From assembly GCA_947451385.1 (NCBI GenBank), contig CANFYZ010000002.1:46515-110514 (forward strand): a DNA stretch of 64,000 nucleotides, read 5' to 3'. The translations under genes and the position numbers were made by a program. The notes beneath the pieces are model-generated. The model was not told the origin of the DNA. It saw only the letters and a program-made list of their open reading frames with translations, and ran no database searches. Within the stretch, counting starts at the first letter, position 1; each line of letters opens with the position of its first letter. Source of the stretch: Comamonadaceae bacterium (GTDB lineage Bacteria; Pseudomonadota; Gammaproteobacteria; Burkholderiales; Burkholderiaceae_C). Below are positions 52,891-63,212 of this stretch, one piece after another.

Positions 52891-53321
52891 TTCCAATATC
52901 TTCACTCAGCCTCCCCGGGTTGGGCAGGGCGCTGGGAAGCTTGCGCGAGTCAATGGGTCGGCGTCACTGTTCTTGTGCTTACCAGGCCAGGGCCTGTCCA
53001 ACCAGCAAATGAATGTCATTGCTGTGCACGGTGACGTTTCGACTCATCGGTTACAGGCGCAGCGAAGGGGAGGCTGGCCTGTTCAATGATCTGAAAGGCG
53101 CGATTCTAGGTAAAGCGTCATGGCTTGTGAAGTATATCATTTTGGTTTTATAGATTTTTTAGTTGTGTTTTTTGCGAGTGACTTTTCCCCTCGCGGGTTT
53201 GATCCGGCCACTGTGCCGTCCTGAAAAGCCGGGACTTTCGTTTCCAGACGAGGGTAGATTCAGGAATGCGGGCAAATAAGGGTGAAAATACGGGCTGTTC
53301 ATTTTTCATAGTGTTGACACA
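52884..53321. other. 438-bp non-coding gap between transglycosylase and DUF349 genes
   Basis: No supported gene was found. The stretch 53130-53175 is unusually AT-rich for the window and could hold promoters. CATAGT at 53307-53312 lies 9 bp before the DUF349 GTG and could be its -10. Minus-strand open frames here are unsupported. Confidence 0.5.
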
Positions 53322-56237
53322 GTGACTCCAGCATCCCCCAAGAATTTCGATCTCTCCGGTTTGGACGCCCTCACGGGCGGCGTTTTCACAGCGCAGACCT
53401 CTGGTGAGCGCAGCGCGCGTTTGCGGGAGTGGCTTGCCACAGAACCTTCCGTGGAGCAGATGCAAGATGTGTACAAAGAACTGTCCTCACGTGACAAGGG
53501 CGCGGCCAAAAACCTGCGCGAGAAGTTAGATGAAATCAAACGCGCGCGCGGCCAAGACGCCTTGGCTGCCGAGTGGGCAGAGCGCGCGCAGCAGTTGCTG
53601 GGTCTGAAACGCATCAACATTGCCGATGCCTTGGCTTGGCAACGTGATGCCGCCAAAGCCGGAGCCCCGCTGTCGCGCGAACCGCTGGCGAGCTTGAAGC
53701 TGCAATTGGCCGAAGTGGTCAAAGCCGTGGATGATTTGCAGCACCAAGTGATGGTGCAGCGCGAAGCCGCTGTCTTGCTGGCCCAGCGCGTCGAAGTTTT
53801 GTCCACCAAGAGTTGGAAAGAAGCCTCAGCGGTGCATACCGCTTTGCAAGCTGACGTGGCCCAGTGGCAGCATCAGGCCCAAGCACTGACCGAGCAAGCC
53901 GGTTGGCCCAGCGTGGACATGAAATTCCCGCCCCAGCTTGAAGCTTCGCGCAACCAGTTGCAAGGCGTGTGGGAGGCCTTTGAGGCCGCGCTGAGCCAAG
54001 CCACCGCCGCCCAAGCCGATGCCACTGCGCCTTTGCCGCAGGTGCCGGTCTGGGCCGACGAGCTGCGCGCCTTGCGTGGAGAAGCGGCTGCACTCGCCCC
54101 GAACGCTGACGGCGACAAGCCCGCCAAACCCAAATTGGATCCGGCACAGCGCCAAGCCCTCCGGGATCAAGCCACCCAAGCCGTGCTGACGGTGCTGACG
54201 GCGGTGGAGACTGAAGTCAACGAAGGCCACGGCAAAGCCAGCGCGGGCGCGGCCAACGCCTTGCGCCAAGTGCTCAAAGAGCACGGTCGTCATTTGGACA
54301 CGGCATTGGACGCACGCGTTCATGCCGCTTTGACTGCGGCGGGTGAACTCGAAGGTTGGCAGCGCTGGCGGGCTGACCAACTGCGCCAAGAACTGGTGGC
54401 CAAGGCGGAAGCCCTGTTCAAACCCGTGGTGGCGCGCAAGCCCAAAGCGCCGCGTGCGCCTGTTGAAGGGGCCGCCGAAACCGCTGAAATCGCTGCCTCC
54501 GATGAGAACTTGCCATCGGTTGCCGAAGTGGCACCGCAAGCCCCAGCCGAAGTCACAGCAGAGGTCCCAGCCGCAGCCCCAGCCGAAGCGGAAGCAGCGA
54601 CTGTCGCTCCCGCCAAAATGCCTGCCATGGGTGGACGCAAGATGCAGGAAACCCTGCGGCAGTTGCGTGAGCAGTGGAAACTCACGGACCAAGGCGGAAC
54701 CCCCAACCATGCTTTGTGGAAGCGCTTTGATGCGGCTTGCAACGAGGCCTACAAGGTGGTGCAAGAGTGGTTGGACAAGCTCAAACAAGAAGCTGCTGAG
54801 CACCGTGGTCAACGCTTGGCCATGATGGAAGAGTTGCGCGCCTGGGGTGAGGCGCATGCCCACAACAGCGACTGGAAATTGCACCTGCGCACCCTGCACC
54901 AATTTGGCGATCGCTGGCGCAATGCGGGCCATTTGAGTGAAAAGGCCTTTGCCGAATTGCAGCCGCAATGGAAAAAAGTGATTCAGCAAGCCGCAGCCCC
55001 GTTGGAGGCCGCACAAAAAGCCAGTGTGGAGCGCCGACAGGCGTTGATCGCAGAAGCCCAAGTTTTGGGTGCAGCCCCCGGTTTGCGCGTGGATGCGGTG
55101 AAAGTGCTGCAACAGCGTTGGCAATCCGAAGCCCAGACGGTGCCCCTGGACCGCAAGCTGGAACAAAAGCTCTGGGAGTCGTTCCGTCAGCCCATTGACG
55201 AGGCCTTCAACCGCAAAACGATGGAACGCGAGCAGGTGGCTTTGAGCATCAGTGCCCATGACCGTGCAGTGCTCGACGCTTCGCGTGCCCTCGAAGCCGC
55301 CAACGCCAGTGGCGACGCGCAAAAGATCCGTGCCGCAATGCAGGGCTTGGAAGCCGCCTTGCGCGGTCAAGCCGTGGCGGTGGCCGCTGAACAAGCTTCG
55401 GCCAAACTGTCTGCCTCAGCGCCGACCGCTTCAGCTGTGGCCGAACCTGCGGCCGAATCCGCTGAGGTTTCGGCGCCATCGGCCGAGGGCGCTGCCGACG
55501 CAGATGCAGATGCCGATCCAGTCGCCCCCCAGGTTGCCGTGCCTGCAGCCCCTGCCAAAGCCCCGGTGCGCCCGGTGGTGGCGGTGCGCGGCGACGATCG
55601 ACCTGGCCAAAAGCGAACCGAAATGGCCGCCCCCGGTCGGGGTGGCAAATTTGGCGACCGGCGTGAAGGCGGGCGCGACGGTCGTCCCGCGGACCGCGGC
55701 GACCGAGGTGGTCGACCCCAAGACCGTTTTGGTGATCGCTTCGGTGACCGCGCTGAGCGGCCGGACCGGGGGCCCCGTTTGGGTGATGCGGCTTTCCGAG
55801 CCCAGCGTGATGCACTGGGTCAGGCCGAAATGACCTTGCGTAAATTGGCCTCACAAGCCCATGGCGAAACCCTGAGCAACCTGATGGCGGCTTGGGAAAC
55901 CCGTCAGTCTGAAACCCTGCCTTCGGCGCAGGAACTTGGCAAGGGCGTCAATGCCGCCACCCGCGCGGCTTGGGTCCAATCCGTCCAGGCGGCACCTGCC
56001 CCACAGAGTGCGGCACAGGCCGCTTTGCTGCGCCTGGAAATGGCTGCCGAAGTGCCGACGCCGGCCGAGTTTTTGAACGAACGCCGTGCGCTGCAACTGC
56101 AATTGCTGACGCGTCGCAATGAGCCCGGTCCGGTGGACACGTGGCGTCAAGACGTGGGCACGGTGTTGTCAGCGGCGCACGACGGCGGCGCGGCCCGGCG
56201 CTTACAAAACGTCTTGAAACAGCTGCTCCAACGGTAA
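53322..56237 (+). CDS. Large DUF349 domain-containing protein
   Basis: A 971-residue cytoplasmic protein rich in Ala, Gln, Glu and Lys. DUF349-type repeats of about 70 residues are visible, for example KMQETLRQLREQWKLTDQGG and LRTLHQFGDRWRNAGHLSEKAF. It has two low-complexity linkers, an Ala/Pro/Glu one near residues 380-430 and an Ala-rich one near 690-750. An Arg/Gly/Asp-rich segment follows at about 770-820 (FGDRREGGRDGRPADRGDRG). The GTG at 53322 lacks a Shine-Dalgarno. The function of the family is not established. Confidence 0.85.
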   Translation: MTPASPKNFDLSGLDALTGGVFTAQTSGERSARLREWLATEPSVEQMQDVYKELSSRDKGAAKNLREKLDEIKRARGQDALAAEWAERAQQLLGLKRINIADALAWQRDAAKAGAPLSREPLASLKLQLAEVVKAVDDLQHQVMVQREAAVLLAQRVEVLSTKSWKEASAVHTALQADVAQWQHQAQALTEQAGWPSVDMKFPPQLEASRNQLQGVWEAFEAALSQATAAQADATAPLPQVPVWADELRALRGEAAALAPNADGDKPAKPKLDPAQRQALRDQATQAVLTVLTAVETEVNEGHGKASAGAANALRQVLKEHGRHLDTALDARVHAALTAAGELEGWQRWRADQLRQELVAKAEALFKPVVARKPKAPRAPVEGAAETAEIAASDENLPSVAEVAPQAPAEVTAEVPAAAPAEAEAATVAPAKMPAMGGRKMQETLRQLREQWKLTDQGGTPNHALWKRFDAACNEAYKVVQEWLDKLKQEAAEHRGQRLAMMEELRAWGEAHAHNSDWKLHLRTLHQFGDRWRNAGHLSEKAFAELQPQWKKVIQQAAAPLEAAQKASVERRQALIAEAQVLGAAPGLRVDAVKVLQQRWQSEAQTVPLDRKLEQKLWESFRQPIDEAFNRKTMEREQVALSISAHDRAVLDASRALEAANASGDAQKIRAAMQGLEAALRGQAVAVAAEQASAKLSASAPTASAVAEPAAESAEVSAPSAEGAADADADADPVAPQVAVPAAPAKAPVRPVVAVRGDDRPGQKRTEMAAPGRGGKFGDRREGGRDGRPADRGDRGGRPQDRFGDRFGDRAERPDRGPRLGDAAFRAQRDALGQAEMTLRKLASQAHGETLSNLMAAWETRQSETLPSAQELGKGVNAATRAAWVQSVQAAPAPQSAAQAALLRLEMAAEVPTPAEFLNERRALQLQLLTRRNEPGPVDTWRQDVGTVLSAAHDGGAARRLQNVLKQLLQR

Positions 56238-56265
56238 GCCCGCTGGGGTGCGGCCTGAATCGCAC

Positions 56266-57072
56266 TCAAATCAAAGGGATGCGTTGATGTTGGCCGTCTG
56301 AAAACAGCCGCAGCACCTGGGCCCGGGGCGGGCGCGCATCTGCGTCCCAGTCACTCAGTACGCTGCGCTGGCGGGCCCGTCCTGCCGCATCCGGACTCAG
56401 CGCATGGTCGGCCGGTTGGTGGGTGTGGCCATGAATCAGGGTCAGCGCATCGGCCTGCGTGAGCCAGTCTTGGCTGAGCGCGCTGTCTGCATCGGCATAG
56501 ACATCGCGAAAATCGGCGCCCGCTGGCGACCGTTTTCGGGCTTCGCTCTGATCGCGAAGACTTCGCGCCACCGCTTGACGCTCGGCCAAGCTTTGCTTTA
56601 AAAAATGATGCCGCCATTCGGCTGTGCGAACTTGCCGGCGAAATTTTTGGTAGTCCTCATCGGCCAGGCACAGAGCATCACCGTGACTGAGCAACCACGC
56701 CGCCTCACCGAATTGCAGAACAGTGGGGTCAGCCAAAAAATGCGCATGGCAGTCCTGGACAAAAGACGCGCCGATCAAAAAATCTCTGTTGCCGTGCATC
56801 AAGCCCAGGTACAGCCGCTGTCCCGCGCTTTTCAGTACTTCGGCGCACGATTGCAAAAAAGGGTTTTGCGCGACCGCATCGTCGCCGACCCAGACCTCAA
56901 ACAGGTCGCCCAAAACCAGCACCGCATCGGCCGGGGTGTGGTCCATGTAGCGCTGCCACACCTCAAAAGTGCGGGCCTCGCTGGCCTGCAAATGCAGGTC
57001 TGAGATCAGGTCCACCGCGCGCCAGGCCGCAGAGGCTTGCAGCTGCGACACAGGCGCTACGGTCCGAGTCAT
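56266..57072 (-). CDS. lpxH: UDP-2,3-diacylglucosamine diphosphatase
   Basis: A 268-residue calcineurin-like metallophosphoesterase: DLISDLHLQ, VLGDLFEVWVGDD, GNRDFLIG, SHGDALC and HGHTHQPADH metal-ligand motifs are all present. LpxH releases UMP to form lipid X in lipid A synthesis. It starts 7 bp after the cytosolic cyclophilin gene and is last in the four-gene operon TPR-ppiA-ppiB-lpxH. Confidence 0.94.
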   Translation of the reverse strand: MTRTVAPVSQLQASAAWRAVDLISDLHLQASEARTFEVWQRYMDHTPADAVLVLGDLFEVWVGDDAVAQNPFLQSCAEVLKSAGQRLYLGLMHGNRDFLIGASFVQDCHAHFLADPTVLQFGEAAWLLSHGDALCLADEDYQKFRRQVRTAEWRHHFLKQSLAERQAVARSLRDQSEARKRSPAGADFRDVYADADSALSQDWLTQADALTLIHGHTHQPADHALSPDAAGRARQRSVLSDWDADARPPRAQVLRLFSDGQHQRIPLI

Positions 57073-57079
57073 GCGCCAA

Positions 57080-57586
57080 TCAGAGGGCGACGGCTTTTTG
57101 AATGATCACATCCTCTTTGGGCACGTCGTCATGAAAGCCTTTACGCGTGGTCTTCACGGCTTTGATCTGGTCCACGATCTCGGTGCCTTGGATGACTTTG
57201 CCAAACACCGCATAGCCCCAGCCTTGCAGCGAGGGCGCGGTGTGGTTCAAAAATTCGTTGTCAGCCACGTTGATGAAAAACTGTGCTGTGGCGGAATGAG
57301 GCGCTTGCGTGCGCGCCATGGCCAGCGTGTAGTTGTCGTTTTTCAAGCCGTTATTGGCTTCGTTATCGATGGGCGCATCGGTCGGCTTTTGGGTCATGCC
57401 GGGTTCAAAACCACCGCCTTGCACCATGAAGCCAGGAATGACACGGTGAAAAATCGTGTTGTCGTAATGACCTTTGGCCACGTAACTCAAAAAGTTAGCC
57501 GTGCTTTTGGGTGCATTGACTGCATCGAGTTCGATGGTGATGACGCCCAATTCGGCAATGTGAAGTTCGACGAGAGGATTGCTCAT
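57080..57586 (-). CDS. ppiB: Cytoplasmic peptidyl-prolyl cis-trans isomerase (cyclophilin PpiB type)
   Basis: A 168-residue cyclophilin without a signal peptide. Core motifs: [47 protein letters not shown] and [10 protein letters not shown]. The [13 protein letters not shown] stretch includes the catalytic Arg. Its start overlaps the upstream periplasmic cyclophilin by 4 bp, so the two isomerases are made together. Confidence 0.95.
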   Translation of the reverse strand: MSNPLVELHIAELGVITIELDAVNAPKSTANFLSYVAKGHYDNTIFHRVIPGFMVQGGGFEPGMTQKPTDAPIDNEANNGLKNDNYTLAMARTQAPHSATAQFFINVADNEFLNHTAPSLQGWGYAVFGKVIQGTEIVDQIKAVKTTRKGFHDDVPKEDVIIQKAVAL

Positions 57587-58251
57587 GGTGTTTTTAAAAG
57601 AGTGATGGAATGGATGAAGATCGGCGTCTTGGGAACGTCGGAGGGAAATGGGCCACCGGCACCGGTGGGCGCAGATTTGATTTTTTGAACCACCTCCATG
57701 CCTGAGATGACTTTGCCAAAAACCGTATAACCGAAAAGTTGTGGGGCATTGATCAAATTGGCACGCGGCAGGTTTTCGTAGACACGACCTTGGTACTCAA
57801 AGTGTTTCACCGGATCGCCATCCGGAATGGGCGTGGGGTCCAGAAAGGCGTTGTCCGTCACGTTGATGAAGAACTGCGCAGTGGCCGATTGCGGGTCATT
57901 GGTGCGCGCCATGGCGAGGGTGCCCGTTTGATTTTTAAGACCGGCGGCCAGACTTTCTCGGCCTTCGTGGACGACGGGTGGGCGTGTTTTGCGCTCAGAA
58001 AATTTGGCGTCATAGCCGCCACCTTGAATCATGAAGGTGCTGATCACCCTGTGAAACACGGTGCCGTCGTAGTGTTTGTCTTTCACATATTGTAAAAAAT
58101 TGGCCACTGTTTTGGGCGCCTTGGTGGGGTACAGCTCGGCCACGATCTCGCCTTCAGACGTGGCAATTTTCACCCGCGCGACATCTTGCGCTTGCGCGGC
58201 AAACAGGGTGAAGGACAAACATGCCCCGAGGCAAAGGGAAGTGATTTTCAT
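57583..58251 (-). CDS. ppiA: Periplasmic peptidyl-prolyl cis-trans isomerase (cyclophilin PpiA type)
   Basis: A 222-residue cyclophilin with an N-terminal signal peptide ([18 protein letters not shown]). Catalytic core: [25 protein letters not shown] and [17 protein letters not shown]. It folds proline-containing periplasmic or outer-membrane proteins. It overlaps the TPR gene upstream and ppiB downstream by 4 bp each. Confidence 0.94.
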   Translation of the reverse strand: MKITSLCLGACLSFTLFAAQAQDVARVKIATSEGEIVAELYPTKAPKTVANFLQYVKDKHYDGTVFHRVISTFMIQGGGYDAKFSERKTRPPVVHEGRESLAAGLKNQTGTLAMARTNDPQSATAQFFINVTDNAFLDPTPIPDGDPVKHFEYQGRVYENLPRANLINAPQLFGYTVFGKVISGMEVVQKIKSAPTGAGGPFPSDVPKTPIFIHSITLLKTP

Positions 58252-58835
58252 GGTGAGGGCTGGAGCAATTGCCCCGTGCGTTGAATTTTGCTTGCCAACC
58301 GCCCGCCCATCAATGGGCTGGGCAGCGGCCCGCCTTGGGCCTGGAGGTAGGACTGCCGGGCCAGCGCAATGTGCACATCGCCCAAGTTCTCGAGCGCCAA
58401 ACTGTAATCCGGACGGGCGCGCACGGCCAGTTGCAATGCGCTCAAGGCTTCTTCATAACGCTGCTGCCCGGCATACAAAACGGCCAGATTGTTGTAGGGC
58501 TCAGGCAACTCCGGAAACTCTTGTGTCAAAGCCTGCAGTGTCGCTATGGCGGGAGAAATTTGGCCTTGTGCTACTTGCATCTGACTTTGCAACAAGCGAA
58601 TCTGCGGATCGGTGGGTTGCTTTTGAAGCTGACGATCGATCAAGGCTTGGGCCGCCGTCCACTGGCTGGCGTTGATTTTTTCGTTGACCTCGCTGTAGAC
58701 ATCGGCCAGGGCTGCACAAGAAATCAGCGCGATCCCCGTCAGCAGCGCCCCCCGCAATGAACGAGCCCACAGCCTCAAGCCCGTTTGATGGGGCGCGATT
58801 AACTCAGGTTCAGGACGCATAAAGGGGTCGAGCAT
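58248..58835 (-). CDS. Exported TPR repeat protein
   Basis: A 195-residue protein with an N-terminal hydrophobic segment (GALLTGIALISCAALADVYSEV) serving as signal or anchor, followed by about three TPR units (residues about 55-165; YNNLAVLYAGQQRYEEALSALQLAVRARPDYSLALENLGDVHIAL). It probably acts as a periplasmic adaptor. It is first in an operon with two cyclophilins and lpxH, suggesting envelope work. ATG 58835 was used; an internal ATG at 58820 is possible. Confidence 0.82.
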   Translation of the reverse strand: MLDPFMRPEPELIAPHQTGLRLWARSLRGALLTGIALISCAALADVYSEVNEKINASQWTAAQALIDRQLQKQPTDPQIRLLQSQMQVAQGQISPAIATLQALTQEFPELPEPYNNLAVLYAGQQRYEEALSALQLAVRARPDYSLALENLGDVHIALARQSYLQAQGGPLPSPLMGGRLASKIQRTGQLLQPSP

Positions 58836-58919
58836 GAATGGGCGTTGGCGGCGGGGCAGGAGGTTGGCGAAAAGCAGCGAAGCGGAAAATGAATGAAAAA
58901 TTAAGCGGTGATTACCCGC

Positions 58920-58947
58920 TTTGTGGGCCCGATTCAGGGCTTTATAC
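58920..58947 (+). promoter_or_regulatory. Putative cysS promoter
   Basis: TTGTGG (58920-58925) and TATACT (58942-58947) are separated by 16 bp and resemble sigma70 -35/-10 elements. Transcription would begin near 58954, leaving a leader of about 110 nt before the cysS ATG with no recognised riboswitch. Confidence 0.45.
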
Positions 58948-59063
58948 TGACAGGAAATTGTAGCGGAGCACAGCAGCCGACACAGGCTCTCCGTTTACGG
59001 TGTGCGGTACCTCATGGCAGAGTCCGCCTTTCTCTTACTTCCAGTCAGTGGTTTTTGGTTTTC

Positions 59064-60445
<1,382 letters not shown>

Positions 60446-60449
<4 letters not shown>

Positions 60450-61087
60450 AATCGAGCGAACCGGTAGCCGTGACGCCTGAATACTGGGCCCAAGCCTGTC
60501 AGCACCTGATGAAAAAAGACCGGGTGATGAAGCGCCTGATCCCGCAGTTTGGTGACGCTTGTTTGCAGTCGCGCGGCGATGCCTTCGTGACCTTGGCGCG
60601 CAGCATTGTGGGACAGCAAATCTCGGTCAAAGCGGCACAAACCGTGTGGGACCGTTTTGCGGCGCTGTCTAAAAAAATCACCCCCGGCGGGGTGCTCAAG
60701 CTCAAAGTAGACGACATGCGGGCCGCGGGTTTGTCGGTGCGCAAGGTCGAGTATTTGGTGGACTTGGCGCTGCATTTTTCATCCAAACAGGTGCATGTCG
60801 CGGAATGGGCTGACATGGAGGACGAAGTCATCATCGACGAATTGGTGGCCATCCGCGGTATCGGTCGTTGGACCGCCGAGATGTTTTTGATGTTTTATCT
60901 GATGCGCCCCAACGTGCTGCCGCTGGACGATGTGGGTTTGATCAATGGCATCAGTCGCAACTATTTTTCGGGTGAACCCGTCAGTCGAAGCGATGCCCGC
61001 GAGGTGGCCCAAGCCTGGAAACCCTACTGCACCGTGGCGACTTGGTATATTTGGCGGTCTCTGGACCCGGTGCCTGTGGCGTATTGA
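60446..61087 (+). CDS. DNA-3-methyladenine glycosylase II (AlkA/HhH-GPD family)
   Basis: A 213-residue helix-hairpin-helix GPD glycosylase: [18 protein letters not shown], the hairpin [17 protein letters not shown], and the catalytic Asp in [12 protein letters not shown]. It excises alkylated bases. It is shorter than E. coli AlkA (282 residues) because it lacks the N-terminal domain, like many AlkA2-type enzymes. It is coupled to cysS through ATGA. Confidence 0.92.
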
Positions 61088-61153
61088 GTGGTCCAGAATT
61101 GAATTGTGAATGGCATGCCCCCCGAGGGCCTTGCACTGAAAGAGGAGTCCCCC

Positions 61154-62128
61154 TTGGCCAAAAAAACTTTTCTCGATTTTGAGCAACCCGTTGCCGAACT
61201 CGAAGCCAAGATCGAAGAGTTGCGCTATGTGCAAAACGAGTCCGCGGTCGACATTTCAGAAGAAATTGACCAGCTCAGCAAAAAGAGCCAACAACTCACC
61301 AAAGACATCTACAGCGACCTGAGCCCTTGGCAAATCACCAAGATCGCGCGTCACCCTGAGCGGCCTTACACGCTGGATTACATCAACGACATCTTCACGG
61401 ACTTCGTGGAGATGCATGGTGACCGTCACTTTGCCGACGACCTGTCTATCGTCGGCGGTTTGGCGCGTTTCAACGGCCAGGCTTGCATGGTGATTGGCCA
61501 CCAAAAAGGGCGTGACACCAAAGAGCGAGGCTTGCGTAACTTTGGCATGTGCAAGCCCGAGGGTTACCGCAAAGCCCTGCGTTTGATGAAGACGGCCGAG
61601 AAATTCAAACTTCCCATCTTCACCTTCGTCGACACCCCCGGCGCGTACCCGGGCATCGATGCCGAGGAGCGCAGCCAGTCCGAGGCCATTGGCCGCAATA
61701 TTTACGAAATGGCGCAACTCGAAGTGCCGATCATCACCACCATCATTGGCGAAGGCGGCTCGGGTGGCGCCTTGGCCATCTCGGTGGGCGACGCGGTGCT
61801 GATGCTGCAGTACGCGGTGTACTCGGTGATCAGCCCCGAAGGCTGTGCCTCCATTTTGTGGAAAACCGCTGACAAAGCCGAAGAAGCGGCCGAGGCGCTG
61901 GGGATCACCGCACACCGTCTCAAAGCCCTGAACCTGGTGGACAAAATCGTCAGCGAACCCGTGGGTGGCGCGCACCGCGACCACGCGCAAATGTCTGCCT
62001 TTTTGAAGCGCGCCCTGGCGGAGTCCTGGCGCCAAGTGGCGGACCTGAAGGTCAAAGAACTGCTCGAACGTCGCTACGCCCGCCTGAACAGCTATGGTCG
62101 TTTCACCGACACCAAAGCTGGCAAATAA
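61154..62128 (+). CDS. accA: Acetyl-CoA carboxylase carboxyltransferase subunit alpha
   Basis: A 324-residue subunit that, with AccD, transfers CO2 from biotin to acetyl-CoA. Motifs: [20 protein letters not shown] at the N-terminus, [38 protein letters not shown], and [18 protein letters not shown] at 61154, with AGAGGAG six bases upstream, gives the family N-terminus; the in-frame ATG at 61106 would add an unrelated leader. Confidence 0.96.
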   Translation: MAKKTFLDFEQPVAELEAKIEELRYVQNESAVDISEEIDQLSKKSQQLTKDIYSDLSPWQITKIARHPERPYTLDYINDIFTDFVEMHGDRHFADDLSIVGGLARFNGQACMVIGHQKGRDTKERGLRNFGMCKPEGYRKALRLMKTAEKFKLPIFTFVDTPGAYPGIDAEERSQSEAIGRNIYEMAQLEVPIITTIIGEGGSGGALAISVGDAVLMLQYAVYSVISPEGCASILWKTADKAEEAAEALGITAHRLKALNLVDKIVSEPVGGAHRDHAQMSAFLKRALAESWRQVADLKVKELLERRYARLNSYGRFTDTKAGK

Positions 62129-62151
62129 GCCGGAACTTCAAGCACCACGCT

Positions 62152-62175
62152 CCGGGGCCCTGCGCGGCGCCCCGG
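62152..62175 (+). other. GC hairpin between accA and tilS
   Basis: CCGGGGC (62152-62158) can pair with GCCCCGG (62169-62175) around a 10-nt loop. There is no T-tract, so it is not a standard intrinsic terminator; it ends 13 bp before the tilS ATG and could affect its translation. Confidence 0.35.
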
Positions 62176-62188
62176 CGAATTGAGTCTT

Positions 62189-63142
62189 ATGACCCCCACT
62201 TTGCCGCAGGCCCTGCAAGACTTTGCGCCCGGCTTGCCTTTGGCTGTGGCCCTGAGCGGCGGCGCCGACTCGACAGCGTTGCTGCATGCCTGTGCCCAAC
62301 GCTGGCCGGGGCAGGTGAGGGCGGTGCACATTCACCATGGACTGCAAGCAGCGGCCGACGCATTTGAGGCCCATTGCCAAACCGTCTGCGACGCCTTGTC
62401 GGTGCCTTTGGTCGCTGTCCGTGTGCAAGCGCAACCCGAACCAGGTCAAAGCCCTGAAGACGCCGCACGAAATGCCCGCTACGCCGCACTGGCGCAAGCC
62501 GTTCGCACGCATTCGCAACTTGCTGGCGTGCACGATGTGGCGCTGGCGCAGCACGCCGACGACCAAGTGGAAACCTTGCTGCTCGCCTTGTCCCGTGGTG
62601 CCGGATTGCCGGGGCTGGCCAGCATGCCGGCGGCGTGGTCGCGGGGTGGTTTGCAATGGCACCGCCCTTTGCTGCGGGTGGCCGGGAAAGACCTGCTGCA
62701 GTGGCTGACCGCGCAAGACTTGGCTTGGATCGAAGACCCCACCAACCAAGATGGGCGCTACACCCGCAACCGCATTCGAGCCCAAGTCCTGCCCGCGCTG
62801 GAGGCCGCTTTCACGGGCTGGCGCGACACCTTTGCGCGCAGTGCCAGCCACTGCGCCGCCGCACAAGACGCGCTGACCGAGTTGGCCGAAATGGATTTGC
62901 AACAAACGGGGCTGCCGCCTCGCATCGTGGCCTTGCAAGCGCTCAGCCCAGCGCGGCGCGTGAACGTGCTGCGGCACTGGCTCAGCGTGCATCACCACAC
63001 CCGCCCCAGCACGGCGCAAATGGACGCCCTGGTGCCCCAAATTTTGGCCTGTACCACCCGGGGTCATCGGCTGCACCTGAAGGTGGGCGCCGGTTTTGTG
63101 GTGCGCCAGGGCGATGCCCTGCACTGGACCGCACAGCCCTGA
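62189..63142 (+). CDS. tilS: tRNA(Ile)-lysidine synthase TilS
   Basis: A 317-residue PP-loop ATPase that makes lysidine at C34 of tRNA-Ile. The SGGADSTALLHA motif, HIHHGLQ, AQHADDQVETLLLALSRGAGLPGL and WIEDPTNQDGRYTRNRIR are typical. It lacks the long C-terminal extension of E. coli TilS (432 residues), a short form common in Comamonadaceae. An in-frame TTG at 62180 was rejected for the ATG at 62189. Confidence 0.93.
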   Translation: MTPTLPQALQDFAPGLPLAVALSGGADSTALLHACAQRWPGQVRAVHIHHGLQAAADAFEAHCQTVCDALSVPLVAVRVQAQPEPGQSPEDAARNARYAALAQAVRTHSQLAGVHDVALAQHADDQVETLLLALSRGAGLPGLASMPAAWSRGGLQWHRPLLRVAGKDLLQWLTAQDLAWIEDPTNQDGRYTRNRIRAQVLPALEAAFTGWRDTFARSASHCAAAQDALTELAEMDLQQTGLPPRIVALQALSPARRVNVLRHWLSVHHHTRPSTAQMDALVPQILACTTRGHRLHLKVGAGFVVRQGDALHWTAQP

Positions 63143-63153
63143 ACCAGCCCCCC

Positions 63154-63179
63154 GGGGCGGCTGCCCCAGCCGTTACAAT
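63154..63179 (+). promoter_or_regulatory. Small GC hairpin and -10 box upstream of lysC
   Basis: GGGGC-GGCT-GCCCC (63154-63167) forms a short hairpin and overlaps where a -35 would be. TACAAT at 63174-63179 is a good -10 hexamer, and transcription would start near 63186, about 27 nt before the lysC ATG. Confidence 0.45.
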
Positions 63180-63212
63180 GCTTGGTTTTGCTGCAGCTAG
63201 AAAAAATATCCA

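Noticed and set aside
53148-53465. 105-residue minus-strand frame at the start of the DUF349 gene
   Set aside because: Overlaps the conserved N-terminus of the DUF349 protein and has no recognisable domain or RBS.
53826-55394. 522-residue minus-strand frame inside the DUF349 gene
   Set aside because: Antisense to a long coherent coding frame with DUF349 repeats; no domain of its own.
58836-59063. Possible tRNA or T-box leader upstream of cysS
   Set aside because: No cloverleaf, T-loop GGTTCGA motif or T-box sequence was found in the leader.
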